Positions 53,589 to 62,107 are shown, counted from the stretch's first letter. The stretch is 64,000 bases of DNA from JAQBVV01 sp965249205 (GCA_965249205.1 CBDFLL010000002.1:204750-268749); one strand, 5' to 3'. Numbers and translations are program-made. The notes: a model not told the origin generated them from the letters alone.

Positions 53589-54683
53589 CTACTGCGAACT
53601 CGTTGTCGCCGGAGCGGGCGGATCGATCGACGCCAGATACCCGACGATGTCGGTCATGTCGTCCATGGTCAGGTTCTCGATCACCGGCAGCATCAGCGCA
53701 ACCTGCGGACCCTTCCGCGTGCCCATCTTCATGTCCCAGAGCTGACGCATCTGGTAGCTGGGTGAGCGGCCCGCAATACCCGGCATCGCACCAAGGCCCA
53801 TCAAGTCCGGTCCGTGGCACACGGTGCACGACACCGTCTTGCCGCCACCGGTCGTCACGAGGTTCTCACCCCTCGCGAGGCTCCCAACAGGCACGTAGGC
53901 GATCCAGTCTCCAGGAGCCCGGGTATTCCGAAGGAAATTCGACTGATGTTCGTCTCGTGGCGTTTCGACAATGCGATTTCCGAGCGGCTCTTGCTCATCA
54001 CCTTCGAGCGTGATGTACATGTCGCCCAGATGCAGCTCCATCTTGGGAATCATGTCGGCCTCAATGACTTCGATCCACTTGGTGTACGGGATGGCCGCGA
54101 AATATTCCGCCGACTGACGCATCTCTTCCTCGGTCATCGCCTTGGCAAGCGCGACCATCGTCGGCGTGTTTGGATCTCGAGGATCAGACTGGTATCGCAG
54201 GTCATTCCGCATGTCCTCGAGCTGTTGCATGGTGTAGGCAGCCGGCTGTCCACCCGGGGGCGCGTTCTCCGGCCGTCCTTTGCCGGTTGGCAGATGGCAC
54301 GATCCGCAGCCCCGACCGCGCTCCGACATCAGGCTTGCCGGACCGGTCTTCATGATGGGCGGCATCGGCGGGTAGTCCTCGGGAAACCACTCGATCACGT
54401 TGTGACCATCGCGAACCTCGAGCCACGAATACGACGCGCTGCTCCCCTCGACGGCCCGCGGCCTGCGCTGGTCCTCCGGGCTCATATCTCCGCGCAGCTG
54501 CGTGGGCGGCAGCGGATCGTTCTGCGGGGCGGCTGTGTCGCCCGGCTGGGGCGGAGTAAGCCACCCGTATGCCCATAGCGGCCATTCCTCAGCCGGGGCC
54601 TGAGCCTGAACGAACGACGCCCCGAGCGCGACACCCGCCGCGACAACAACGCACAGCATCCCGATACGAATATCCTGCTTCAC
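53589..54683 (-). CDS. Secreted dihaem c-type cytochrome
   Basis: 364 residues from a GTG (VKQDIRIGMLCV) preceded by GGGAGGTCAGG. A signal peptide ends GASFVQAQ. Haem sites CGSCHLP (mid) and CTVCHGP (C-terminal half) with distal Met candidates in DLMGLGAMPG make two class-I-like cytochrome c domains with family-specific inserts. The role is periplasmic electron transfer, possibly with the adjacent DUF6351 enzyme. The longer frame upstream has no cytochrome features. Confidence 0.88.
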   Translation of the reverse strand: MKQDIRIGMLCVVVAAGVALGASFVQAQAPAEEWPLWAYGWLTPPQPGDTAAPQNDPLPPTQLRGDMSPEDQRRPRAVEGSSASYSWLEVRDGHNVIEWFPEDYPPMPPIMKTGPASLMSERGRGCGSCHLPTGKGRPENAPPGGQPAAYTMQQLEDMRNDLRYQSDPRDPNTPTMVALAKAMTEEEMRQSAEYFAAIPYTKWIEVIEADMIPKMELHLGDMYITLEGDEQEPLGNRIVETPRDEHQSNFLRNTRAPGDWIAYVPVGSLARGENLVTTGGGKTVSCTVCHGPDLMGLGAMPGIAGRSPSYQMRQLWDMKMGTRKGPQVALMLPVIENLTMDDMTDIVGYLASIDPPAPATTSSQ

Positions 54684-54843
54684 CCTGACCTCCCGAGTAG
54701 AGTCGTCTGCTCCGCGACCAACGCGCTGCCGGCCGCGGCAGAGGGCGGCGCCAATTGTGCCCCGGCGCGTACGCCACTTCTGATCATGTCGGACTCTATA
54801 CCTTGGCGGCCGGGGTGGCAAGAAGGCCGACCCCCTGTCCTAG

Positions 54844-56138
54844 CAGGCTGCTGAAGAACCCGGGTGATCGGGCCGTTTTCTAAGGATCATGCGAGTCACC
54901 ACCGACCGACAACGGTGCGCACGGCTGTGCGCTGGCCCCGATCAAGGGGCCGGCGACACGCGCGGCCGGTGATCAGGGACACCTCGCCTCCAGATTCCGC
55001 AGCCGGACCAAGTTATAGACCGTGGCGGCGAAGGTAAGCTGCCAATCCACGAGGGCGACACCGCGATGCCGGAGTTTGCGCAAGCCGCCGACGGTCTTCA
55101 TCCAGCCAAAGACCTGTTCTACGAGTTTCCGTTTCCGCTGACTGACGTGATAGCCCGCATGCCGCGTGGTCCGGCCATCGATCGCACTCCAGCGGACCTT
55201 CTGAGCAACGTGGGGCGTGACGGCCCGGATACGGACAGCGGCCACAAAGCTTGCCACATCGTAGCCCTTGTCCGCCCCGACCGTGCTGCCCGGCGGCGCG
55301 CTGGCCTCCAGCAACAGCGCCGCTGCCTCGCGTTCGGCGGTCCCCGTCGCGTGAGTCGCGCAGACGTTGGCGACAAGTCCCTGTCGATTGTCCAGCAGCA
55401 CGTGGCCCAGATACGCCAGCTTGGCTTCCTTCCCCTGGCCCTTCCGAGGCAGCATCGCCTCCGGATCGGTCGTCGACTGGTGCGTGTCGTTGCGCCGCCG
55501 CTCCCCGTGGAAGTTGACCGTGGGATTCCCGGGGTCATCGGGCGGGTCGCTCTCCGCCGCGTCCCGGCACCGAAAGCTCTTCAGGCTGGCCCACGCTTCC
55601 AATTGGGTCCCATCCACAGTGAAGTGTTCGTCCGAGAGCAGCCCGGCCGCCCGCGCGTGGGCCTGCACCGCATCAAAGAAGGCGGCCGCGAGATCGCCCG
55701 CCAGCAGCCGGTCGCGATTCTTGGTAAACGTGGTGGGATGCCAAACCGGGTCGTCCAAATTCAAGCCCACGAACCAGCGGAACAGCAGGTTGTAATTGAG
55801 CTCTTCCATCAGCAGCCGCTCGCTCCGCACCGTGTAGAGCACCTGCAGCAACAACGCGCGCAGCAGCTGTTCCGGCGGGATCGACGGACGCCCTGTGTTG
55901 GCGTACAGGCCGGCGAACCTGCGCGACATCGTTCTCAGCGCTTCGTCCGTCAGCGCGCGAACCGCGCGGAGCGGATGGTCGGCTGGCACGCGCTGTTCCG
56001 GCGACAGGTAGCTGAACATGTGAGTGCTTTGCTCATCGTGTCCGCGCATGATGGGGCTCCCTTCAGCGGTGTTGGGAGCATGGTAGTACGCCGGGATCGA
56101 TCTGTCGATCCCATTTCACGGAGTTTTTCAGCAGCCTG
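54844..56138 (-). mobile_element. IS5-family insertion sequence with CTAG target duplication
   Basis: Bounded by inverted repeats starting CAGGCTGCTGAA (left, 54844) and its complement (right, ending 56138), with CTAG at 54840-54843 and 56139-56142. CTAG fits the YTAR target duplication of IS5 elements. 1295 bp with one intact transposase gene. It lies between the cytochrome gene and the YVTN/collagen gene; its right end is only 138 bases upstream of that gene and 33 bases upstream of the duplicated leader. Confidence 0.88.
54973..56049 (-). CDS. IS5-family transposase
   Basis: 358 residues. The N-terminal DUF772 block SYLSPEQRVPADHPLRA and GRPSIPPEQLLRALLLQVLY is followed by the DDE domain: FTVDGTQLEAWA (first Asp), GADKGYD (second Asp), and the third acid near RKLVEQVFGWMK. 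Frame is uninterrupted, so it may be active. Confidence 0.93.
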   Translation of the reverse strand: MRGHDEQSTHMFSYLSPEQRVPADHPLRAVRALTDEALRTMSRRFAGLYANTGRPSIPPEQLLRALLLQVLYTVRSERLLMEELNYNLLFRWFVGLNLDDPVWHPTTFTKNRDRLLAGDLAAAFFDAVQAHARAAGLLSDEHFTVDGTQLEAWASLKSFRCRDAAESDPPDDPGNPTVNFHGERRRNDTHQSTTDPEAMLPRKGQGKEAKLAYLGHVLLDNRQGLVANVCATHATGTAEREAAALLLEASAPPGSTVGADKGYDVASFVAAVRIRAVTPHVAQKVRWSAIDGRTTRHAGYHVSQRKRKLVEQVFGWMKTVGGLRKLRHRGVALVDWQLTFAATVYNLVRLRNLEARCP

Positions 56139-56171
56139 CTAGAGGTCGACCGCGCGTGGTCGGCGTCACTC

Positions 56172-56358
56172 CATCTCCCCCCCCCGTTTGCCAAAGTCAG
56201 AGGCGTCTTATGTGGGTTGCCAGCAGGCGCCCCAAATCAACCGTGAACTGCTGATCTATCGCGCTGGAGGAAGGCCTTGATTCATCACATCCGCTGTTTC
56301 TGGCGCCCGGGCCGGGCGCTGACTCTCGCCATGGCGACGCTGGGAGCGTTGCTCTTCT
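56172..56358 (+). repeat. Leader repeat copy 1, upstream of and into the YVTN/collagen gene
   Basis: This block and 58219-58398 are near-identical: a C-run, GGCGTCTTAT, GGGTTGCC-GCAGGCGCC, CGTGAACTGCT, CTGGAGGAAG, then the first 27 codons of each gene. Both genes begin with TTG 5 nt after this GGAGGA. Likely a duplicated promoter/leader cassette. Confidence 0.75.
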
Positions 56359-57932
56359 CCGTCGCTCCAGCCTCCGCTCAGATCGCCTACATCCCAGTTG
56401 ATAAACCGGGGAACAAGGTGGTTGTTTACGACTTCGGCACAAACACTGAGGTTACAGCGATCACAGGGTTCTCAAGGCCGTTAGGCGTCGCGGTCCGGCC
56501 GGGCGGCGCCGAGGTGTACATCTCCGAATTGTTGACTGGCAAGCTCAAGGTTATCGAAACCGCGACGAACACCATCACCACCGAAATCCCCATCGGATTC
56601 GGTGCGTATTGGGTGGTATTCACCCCTGATGGGTCGACCGCTTATGTCTCACACCTTAACCCTGGTAGCAATATTGACGTCATCGATACGGATACCCAGA
56701 CGAATATTGGGACCATTCCGGGCACCGTCTTCCATGGTGGAATGGCGGTGAGCGCAGACGGATCGACGCTGTACGCCTCAAGCTGGTTTGGGACTCCCGG
56801 TAAAGTCTCCGTGATCAGTACTGGTACGAACACGGTGACATCGACGTTCTCGACCGTCCAAGAACCTGGTGGCGTGCACCTCAGCCCGGACGAACAGCGG
56901 CTCTACGTCATGGGATCCCGGACGGGGGCAAGCCAGGCCCTCAGGGTGCACGACCTCACCCCTGGGGCAACGTTTGGTGACGTGATCTCGAATACTCCAC
57001 TGACAGGCCCGAGCGAGCAGGGAGCTCTCAGTCCAGACGGCAACAGGTTCTTTGCGCCGGATGCCAACAGCGCCAATTTGCACGTCGTCGATACAACGAC
57101 CGCTCTCCCGCTCGCGCCCGAAGCGGGCAGTCCTTACGTCCTTCCATCGTTTCGCAACGTTGGGGCCGCGTTCACTCCGGATGGAAGCCGGCTGCTGATC
57201 GCGAATACGTCCACGAAGGATGTCATCCTCGTCGACGCCGCCGCTCCATCCACAGTGATTCACACGGTGCCCATGGGTAGTGCCGTCTGGATGTACGGCA
57301 ATCCGTTCCTCCCGCCGAACCCGGACGTCGACGGCGACGGCGTCCTGAACGAGGACGATCTCTGTCCGGACACGCCGGCGGGAGCCGCGGTGAACGCAGA
57401 CGGGTGTAGCCTCGCGCAGCTCCAGGGACCGCCGGGAGCTGACGGCGTCAACGGCGCGACCGGGGCGACCGGACCGGCGGGCGCGACGGGCAGCCAGGGA
57501 ATCCAGGGAATCCCGGGGGCGCCCGGCGCCACGGGCGCCACGGGTGACGCAGGGCCGGCGGGGCCAGCAGGGCCGCCGGGAGCCACCGGCGCCGCGGGCG
57601 CGACCGGCAGCAGCGGTGAGCAGGGCATCCAGGGCGTCCCAGGAACTACGGGCGCAACCGGTGCCACGGGGGCGCAGGGCATCCCGGGGATCCCCGGTGC
57701 GACCGGCGCCGAAGGGGCGCAGGGTGAGGGCCTGCAACCGGGGTCGCTGTTGATGCTTCCGGCTGGCTCGCCGGCACCCGCGGGCTATACCCTCATCGAC
57801 ACGTTCGAACTCAATCCGCAGCGACCGGGCTCCGCGAAGTCGTCCGGCAAGTCCTCTAGCAAGTCCTCTAGCAAGTCCTCCAAGGGGGGCGGAAACGGGA
57901 GGCTCGCGGTCGACGTCTACGTTCGCGACTAG
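56277..57932 (+). CDS. Secreted YVTN beta-propeller/collagen-like surface protein
   Basis: 551 residues from a TTG; ribosome site CTGGAGGAA just upstream and the matching start of the paralogue support it. After a long signal region ending SVAPASAQ comes a seven-bladed YVTN-type propeller (PDGSTAYVSHLNPGSNIDVID, SPDGNRFFAPDANSANLHVVD), a thrombospondin-3-like calcium motif DVDGDGVLNEDDLCPDTPAG, a collagen-like Gly-X-Y stretch (381-490), and a Ser/Lys tail ending RLAVDVYVRD. Probably a cell-surface or released adhesin. Confidence 0.85.
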   Translation: MIHHIRCFWRPGRALTLAMATLGALLFSVAPASAQIAYIPVDKPGNKVVVYDFGTNTEVTAITGFSRPLGVAVRPGGAEVYISELLTGKLKVIETATNTITTEIPIGFGAYWVVFTPDGSTAYVSHLNPGSNIDVIDTDTQTNIGTIPGTVFHGGMAVSADGSTLYASSWFGTPGKVSVISTGTNTVTSTFSTVQEPGGVHLSPDEQRLYVMGSRTGASQALRVHDLTPGATFGDVISNTPLTGPSEQGALSPDGNRFFAPDANSANLHVVDTTTALPLAPEAGSPYVLPSFRNVGAAFTPDGSRLLIANTSTKDVILVDAAAPSTVIHTVPMGSAVWMYGNPFLPPNPDVDGDGVLNEDDLCPDTPAGAAVNADGCSLAQLQGPPGADGVNGATGATGPAGATGSQGIQGIPGAPGATGATGDAGPAGPAGPPGATGAAGATGSSGEQGIQGVPGTTGATGATGAQGIPGIPGATGAEGAQGEGLQPGSLLMLPAGSPAPAGYTLIDTFELNPQRPGSAKSSGKSSSKSSSKSSKGGGNGRLAVDVYVRD

Positions 57933-57964
57933 CTGACCGGCGCTGCTAGCCGCACGTATGTGAA

Positions 57965-58000
57965 CCGTATGTCGGGTCGCTTCAGCGACCCGGCATACGG
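57965..58000 (+). terminator. Hairpin terminator copy 1
   Basis: CCGTATGTCGGGTCGC pairs with GCGACCCGGCATACGG (one T-G wobble) around TTCA, 32 bases after the stop of the YVTN/collagen gene. An equivalent hairpin follows the FG-GAP gene. The T-tract is weak (CCTTTCC). Confidence 0.65.
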
Positions 58001-58218
58001 CCTTTCCGGTCTCCTGATTTCAAGGTGGCTGCGACGAGGGATATCGAACCGGTTCTCGTTGGCGAGACGGGTTCGGCGACCACCCAAGGCGACTCCAAGT
58101 ACCACTTTGGTGTGCTTGATGACACATTCGCCTTGTGTTACCGTTTGTGGGATTTAGGCAAGTCGATGGATGGCGCTGAGTTGGCCACGCTAAGTCGGCC
58201 ACACGCGTCAGCGTCAGA

Positions 58219-58398
58219 CCCTCCCCCCCTTTGCCGGAATCGGCGGCGTCTTATTCGGGTTGCCGGCAGGCGCCCTTCACCCGTGAACTGCTAATCCATC
58301 GCACTGGAGGAAGATCTTGACTCATCACATCCGCCGTTTCTGGCGCCCGCGCCGAACGCAGACTCTCGCCATCGCGACGCTGGGGGCGTTGCTCTTCT
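58219..58398 (+). repeat. Leader repeat copy 2, upstream of and into the FG-GAP gene
   Basis: Second copy of the leader at 56172-56358, with the same TTG start context (CTGGAGGAAGATCTTG) and nearly the same first 27 codons. The genes after these signal segments are unrelated. Confidence 0.75.
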
Positions 58399-60554
58399 GT
58401 CTCTTCGTCGACGGCAGCGTCGCGCAGGCCCAGGTATTCGAGGCCAAGATAGCCGATGCCCCCCCCAAGTCGAACGACGAGTTCGGCTTCGCGGTGGCGC
58501 TCAACGGCGACACTCTCCTGATCGGCGCCTCCGGTAACGACGATTTTGGATCTCGCTCCGGCAAGGTCGATGTCTACCTCCGCAGCGGCGGGGTATGGAG
58601 CTATCAATCGACGTTGCGCCCAGCCGACAAGGCGAAGAGCGACTCCTTTGGCAACGCGGTGGCGATCAGCGCCGACGGCAACACTGCGGTGATCGGCGCC
58701 TGGAACAAGAACAGTTTCGAGGGCGCGGCGTACGTCTTCACCCGCGACGGCCTAGGGGCATGGAGCGAGCAGGCGAAGCTGCTACCCCCGGACCTTGTCC
58801 CTGTTCCGAATTCTCCTTTTGTGCAATACGGCAGCTCGGTGGCGATCAGTGGCGAGACCGTGGTGGTTGGGGCCATGAATGAGAGCAGCGCGGGCAATCG
58901 AGCTGGCGCGGTATACGTATTCACACGCACGGGTACGACGTGGACTCAGCAGGGGCCGAAGCTGGTGCCATCCAGTCCTGTGTTTGCAGCCCGCATGGGC
59001 AGCTCGGTGTCGATCGAGGGTGACACTGCCGTGTTCGGAGCCCCCGAACAATTCGGCAAGGGCTCGGCGTACGTGTTCAACCGCGATAGCGGGGGGGTAT
59101 GGACCGAGCAGTTGAACCTGCGGGACGTGCTTGATCTGTCGGACCAGCCGACTCTCAGAGTCTTCGGCGGCTCGGTGGCCCTTGAAGGCGACACCGCGCT
59201 GATCGGCGCCCAGTATGATGATCAAGACGCAGTTGCCGCTGGCGCCGCGTATGTGTTTACCCGCAACCCCCTGGGAGTGTGGACCAAGCAGGCGCGGCTC
59301 GCCTCGCCGTTGGCACTTAATGGGTTCGGTTTCAGCGTCGCCCTTGAGGGCGACACCGCGCTGATCGGCGACGAGGGCGGGACAAACACCGCGGCCTTCT
59401 TTTCGCGTTCCTCCGGCGTGTGGAGCCAGGGGGCAGTTGTGGGCTCGAATCAACCTGTCGCCACCAACTTTGGCCACTCGATAGCGCTCAGTGCTGGCAC
59501 GGCCGCAATCGGCGCTCTTCGTGACCGCCCTGTTGGATGCGAAACTCAGGCCCAAGCTTTTTGGCCCTGCGGCGCGGTATACGTCTTTGTGGGCGTCGGG
59601 ACCGGCCCCTCGAACGAACCGCCTGAGATCACGGTCAATTCGCCCTACGTACTGGAGGGTGACACCACGGGCGGCTACGACAACAGCGGGGGCCTTGTTG
59701 CCAGCGCCGCGGGCGTGTCGGCAACCGATACGGAGGACGACGCCGTTCCCACACCGGTCGCCTTGACCAACGACGCGCCGCTCGCCGTCCTGCCGCTCGG
59801 CGACACCACGGTCACATGGACCGCCACCGACAGCGAGGGTCTGACCGACGAGGGCGAGCAGACGGTAACCGTCGAAGATACGACGGCACCGAACATCACT
59901 GTGCCGCTGGACATCACCGAGGAGGCCACGTCGCCGGACGGCAATGACGTTGACTTCGCGACGTCGACGAGCGACATCGTCGATGCGAGTCCGACCGTGT
60001 CGTGCACATCGGACTTGGGCGACACCGTCTCGGGCGACACATTCCCGCTGGGGACCACGACGGTGGAGTGCACGGCCATCGACGCGAGCGAGAACGACAA
60101 CTCCTCGTCGTTTAACGTGACCATCGAGGACACGACGCCGCCGACGGTGGACAGCGATGTTCCGGAGACGATCGTGCCGCCCGACGCTCCGATCTCCTTC
60201 ACGGCCACGGCGACCGACAACGGCACGGCGAACCCGACCGTGACGATCACCTCGTTCGAGTGCTGGGCCATCAACGGCGCTGGCAAGCGGATCGACAAGA
60301 GTGAGTCCTGCGTGGTGAGCATCGACGGCGCAACGATCACGATCCTCGACTCGGGCGGTGTCGGTGATCACATCGACTGGACCGTCACAGCTAGCGATGG
60401 CAGCGACGACAGCGACGATGCCACCGCAAACTTCGGCGTCGTGGTTGTGAACCCTGGAAGAGGCGGCGGCGGCGGCAACGCCGGCGGCAACGGTGGCGGG
60501 AACGGCAACAACGCCGGCGGGAACGGTCGTGGCAACGGCAGGGGCCGGCGGTAG
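58317..60554 (+). CDS. Secreted FG-GAP/HYR-domain surface protein with Gly/Asn-rich tail
   Basis: 745 residues from a TTG, with the same signal segment as the YVTN/collagen gene. Residues 40-430 contain about seven FG-GAP-type repeats (FGFAVALNGDTLLIGASGND, FGNAVAISADGNTAVIGAW) forming an integrin-alpha-like propeller. Residues 500-620 contain HYR-like modules (DTTAPNITVPLDITEEATSP, CTAIDASENDNSSSFNVTIE). The end is a GGNGGGNGNNAGGNG Gly/Asn/Arg tail. A putative adhesin or matrix-binding protein. Confidence 0.85.
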   Translation: MTHHIRRFWRPRRTQTLAIATLGALLFCLFVDGSVAQAQVFEAKIADAPPKSNDEFGFAVALNGDTLLIGASGNDDFGSRSGKVDVYLRSGGVWSYQSTLRPADKAKSDSFGNAVAISADGNTAVIGAWNKNSFEGAAYVFTRDGLGAWSEQAKLLPPDLVPVPNSPFVQYGSSVAISGETVVVGAMNESSAGNRAGAVYVFTRTGTTWTQQGPKLVPSSPVFAARMGSSVSIEGDTAVFGAPEQFGKGSAYVFNRDSGGVWTEQLNLRDVLDLSDQPTLRVFGGSVALEGDTALIGAQYDDQDAVAAGAAYVFTRNPLGVWTKQARLASPLALNGFGFSVALEGDTALIGDEGGTNTAAFFSRSSGVWSQGAVVGSNQPVATNFGHSIALSAGTAAIGALRDRPVGCETQAQAFWPCGAVYVFVGVGTGPSNEPPEITVNSPYVLEGDTTGGYDNSGGLVASAAGVSATDTEDDAVPTPVALTNDAPLAVLPLGDTTVTWTATDSEGLTDEGEQTVTVEDTTAPNITVPLDITEEATSPDGNDVDFATSTSDIVDASPTVSCTSDLGDTVSGDTFPLGTTTVECTAIDASENDNSSSFNVTIEDTTPPTVDSDVPETIVPPDAPISFTATATDNGTANPTVTITSFECWAINGAGKRIDKSESCVVSIDGATITILDSGGVGDHIDWTVTASDGSDDSDDATANFGVVVVNPGRGGGGGNAGGNGGGNGNNAGGNGRGNGRGRR

Positions 60555-60618
60555 GCCCAGCTAGACCGTAGTACTAAGGCGGGGCCGGGTGGCCGGAGGC
60601 GCCCGGCCCATGCTTCCC

Positions 60619-60669
60619 AGGTTCGCGATCGACGTCTATATCCAGAACTAGCAGACCGGCACTGCTAGC
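60619..60669 (+). repeat. Relic of the YVTN/collagen C-terminal tail downstream of the FG-GAP gene
   Basis: These 51 bases align without gaps to 57900-57950, agreeing at about 40 positions. They contain the matching DVY codons and stop (FAIDVYIQN here, LAVDVYVRD there) but are not linked to any full gene. The ancestral cassette after leader 2 therefore once ended with the same tail, and its body has since been replaced. Confidence 0.6.
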
Positions 60670-60747
60670 GCGGGTTTCACTGCGGATTCCCTCGACCTGC
60701 GGACGCGGACACTGAATGCGTCGGAGCTACGCGCTCATGAAACCCGC
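60670..60747 (+). mobile_element. 78-bp miniature element with 10-bp terminal inverted repeats and 6-bp target duplication
   Basis: The element begins GCGGGTTTCA and ends TGAAACCCGC (perfect 10-bp inverted repeats). GCTAGC flanks it on both sides (60664-60669, 60748-60753). The paralogous site at 57945-57950 has one GCTAGC and no insert, giving an internal empty-site control. No coding capacity. Confidence 0.7.
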
Positions 60748-60767
60748 GCTAGCCGCACGTATCTGAA

Positions 60768-60806
60768 CCGTATGTCGGGTCGCTCCAGTAGCGACCCGGC
60801 ATACGG
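60768..60806 (+). terminator. Hairpin terminator copy 2
   Basis: CCGTATGTCGGGTCGCT pairs with AGCGACCCGGCATACGG around CCAGT. It is homologous to the hairpin at 57965-58000 and lies after the FG-GAP gene. Confidence 0.65.
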
Positions 60807-60890
60807 CCCTTCACGACATTCACCACTCCACAACTCACGCTAGCAGCGGTTTCAGAACCTCACTGCGGGTGGAGGCGGACGGGGCCCAGT

Positions 60891-61059
60891 AGTCGCCACG
60901 GGACATGAGACGTGGTACCTCCGGCGCAAACCGTAGTCAGGCGCCAGCCGCGTAGCGCGGCTTAGCCGCGACGCGAGGAAAGACGTGCCCTTCGTATCCG
61001 TGCGTAATCCGAGCGGAGCCGGTTTGCAGAGGAGGTGCCGCGTCTCGTGTCCCGTGACT
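60891..61059 (+). repeat. MITE-like inverted-repeat element, copy A
   Basis: The left end AGTCGCCACGGGACATGAGA and the right end, whose complement starts AGTCACGGGACACGAGACGC, are imperfect inverted repeats of about 40 bases. Copy B at 61831-62018 is direct and about 85-90 percent similar, with similarity extending into both flanks. No coding capacity. The two copies bracket hicBA. Confidence 0.65.
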
Positions 61060-61290
61060 GATCTGACAAGGGTGAGCGCGAATAGGGCTGTTCGCGGTCA
61101 GGATCCACCGGGAGGTTAGGAAACCGCTCACGACGAGACCACGTCGCGCCGTTTCGCGGCGTCCAGCGCGCTCACGCCATCGGACAGATCGAAGCGCTTC
61201 GAAATGGGCGGCAGCACGCTGCCACTTCCCGCTTCGAGCGCCTCAACCGAGGAGTCACAGGATCTCGAATCGTGGCGCCGACCCGATTGC

Positions 61291-61296
61291 TATACT
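61291..61296 (+). promoter_or_regulatory. -10 hexamer for a leaderless hicB transcript
   Basis: TATACT (5 of 6 to TATAAT) ends 6 nt before the ATG at 61303; there is no ribosome site in the gap. Confidence 0.4.
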
Positions 61297-61302
61297 GCCC
61301 GT

Positions 61303-61512
61303 ATGGAACTCGATGATTACAAGACCGTGCTCTATCGGCAGGACGGTGCCTGGGTCGCGGAGATTCTTGCCATTCCAGGTTGCTACGCGCTGATGCCGAC
61401 GCGCGACGCCGCATTGGGCGAGATGCGACAGGTCTTCGAGATGATTGCCGAGGAGTACCGGGAACAGGGCCGGGAGCTGCCTGTCGATACGACTGAAATC
61501 ATGAATGCCTAG
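61303..61512 (+). CDS. hicB: HicB-family antitoxin
   Basis: 69 residues from MELDDYKTVLYRQD. The HicB partial RNase H-like fold is seen in GAWVAEILAIPGCYAL and the conserved DAALGEMRQVFEM helix. It neutralises HicA and probably autoregulates. It overlaps hicA by 8 bases. The frame is open 33 codons earlier, but the -10 at 61291 and family length choose this ATG. Confidence 0.85.
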   Translation: MELDDYKTVLYRQDGAWVAEILAIPGCYALMPTRDAALGEMRQVFEMIAEEYREQGRELPVDTTEIMNA

Positions 61513-61720
61513 CGCGACTGCGCGCGAGTTTCAGCAAGTTGCGAGCCAGCTCGGATTCCTGAAGCGACGGCAGACGGGCAGTCACGAACGATGGAACCAT
61601 CCAGACGGTCGCGCTGTGACGATTCCAGTGCACGGTAGCCGGACGATCGGCCCTCCGTTGTTCTACAAGATCCTCCGTCAACTTGGTCTGACGCTGAGCG
61701 AGTTCGACACCCGGCGGTGA
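61505..61720 (+). CDS. hicA: HicA-family mRNA interferase toxin
   Basis: 71 residues with the double-stranded-RNA-binding-like HicA fold: SATAREFQQVASQLGF, the catalytic His27 in RQTGSHERW, then GRAVTIPVHGSRTIGPPLF. HicA cleaves mRNA. Follows hicB in the less common antitoxin-first order. Bracketed by repeat copies A and B. Confidence 0.88.
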   Translation: MPSATAREFQQVASQLGFLKRRQTGSHERWNHPDGRAVTIPVHGSRTIGPPLFYKILRQLGLTLSEFDTRR

Positions 61721-61830
61721 CACTGGAGATTTGAATCTCGGTTGAATCACCGATCGCGAATCGTAAATCGCCAGGATCACGAGGGCCGTGCTCCTGACCT
61801 CGTCGCGGGTGGCCGCGGACGGGGCCCGGC

Positions 61831-62018
61831 AGTCGCCACGAGACATGAGACGTGGTACCTCCGGCGCAAACCGTAGTCAGGCGCCAGCCGCGTAGCTCGG
61901 CTTGGCCGAGTAGCGCGGCTTGGCCGCGACGCGAGGAAACAATGTGCCCTTCGTATGCGTGCGTAATCCGAGCGGAGCCGGTTTGCAGAGGAGGTGCCGC
62001 GTCTCATGTCCCGTGACT
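61831..62018 (+). repeat. MITE-like inverted-repeat element, copy B
   Basis: Direct copy of the element at 60891-61059, ending GTCTCATGTCCCGTGACT. It carries two small internal tandem duplications (about 18 and 14 bases: GTAGC-CGGCTTGGCCG and the CTGATCTG region) that account for its extra length. Confidence 0.65.
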
Positions 62019-62107
62019 GATCTGGCGCGACTGATCTGACCAGGGTGAGCGCGAATAGGTGTCCGCAGTCAGGACCCGCCTGGAGGTCATGAAACCGCCG
62101 CTCTAGG

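Noticed and set aside
55066..56142. 358-codon plus-strand ORF
   Set aside because: Runs antisense through the IS5 transposase, whose own frame has clear motifs.
57420..57730. Possible CRISPR or tandem-repeat array
   Set aside because: The periodicity is 9 bases and in frame, from collagen-like Gly-X-Y codons; there are no spacers.
56778..57737. 319-codon minus-strand ORF
   Set aside because: Antisense to the YVTN/collagen gene, created by GC-rich Gly-X-Y codons.
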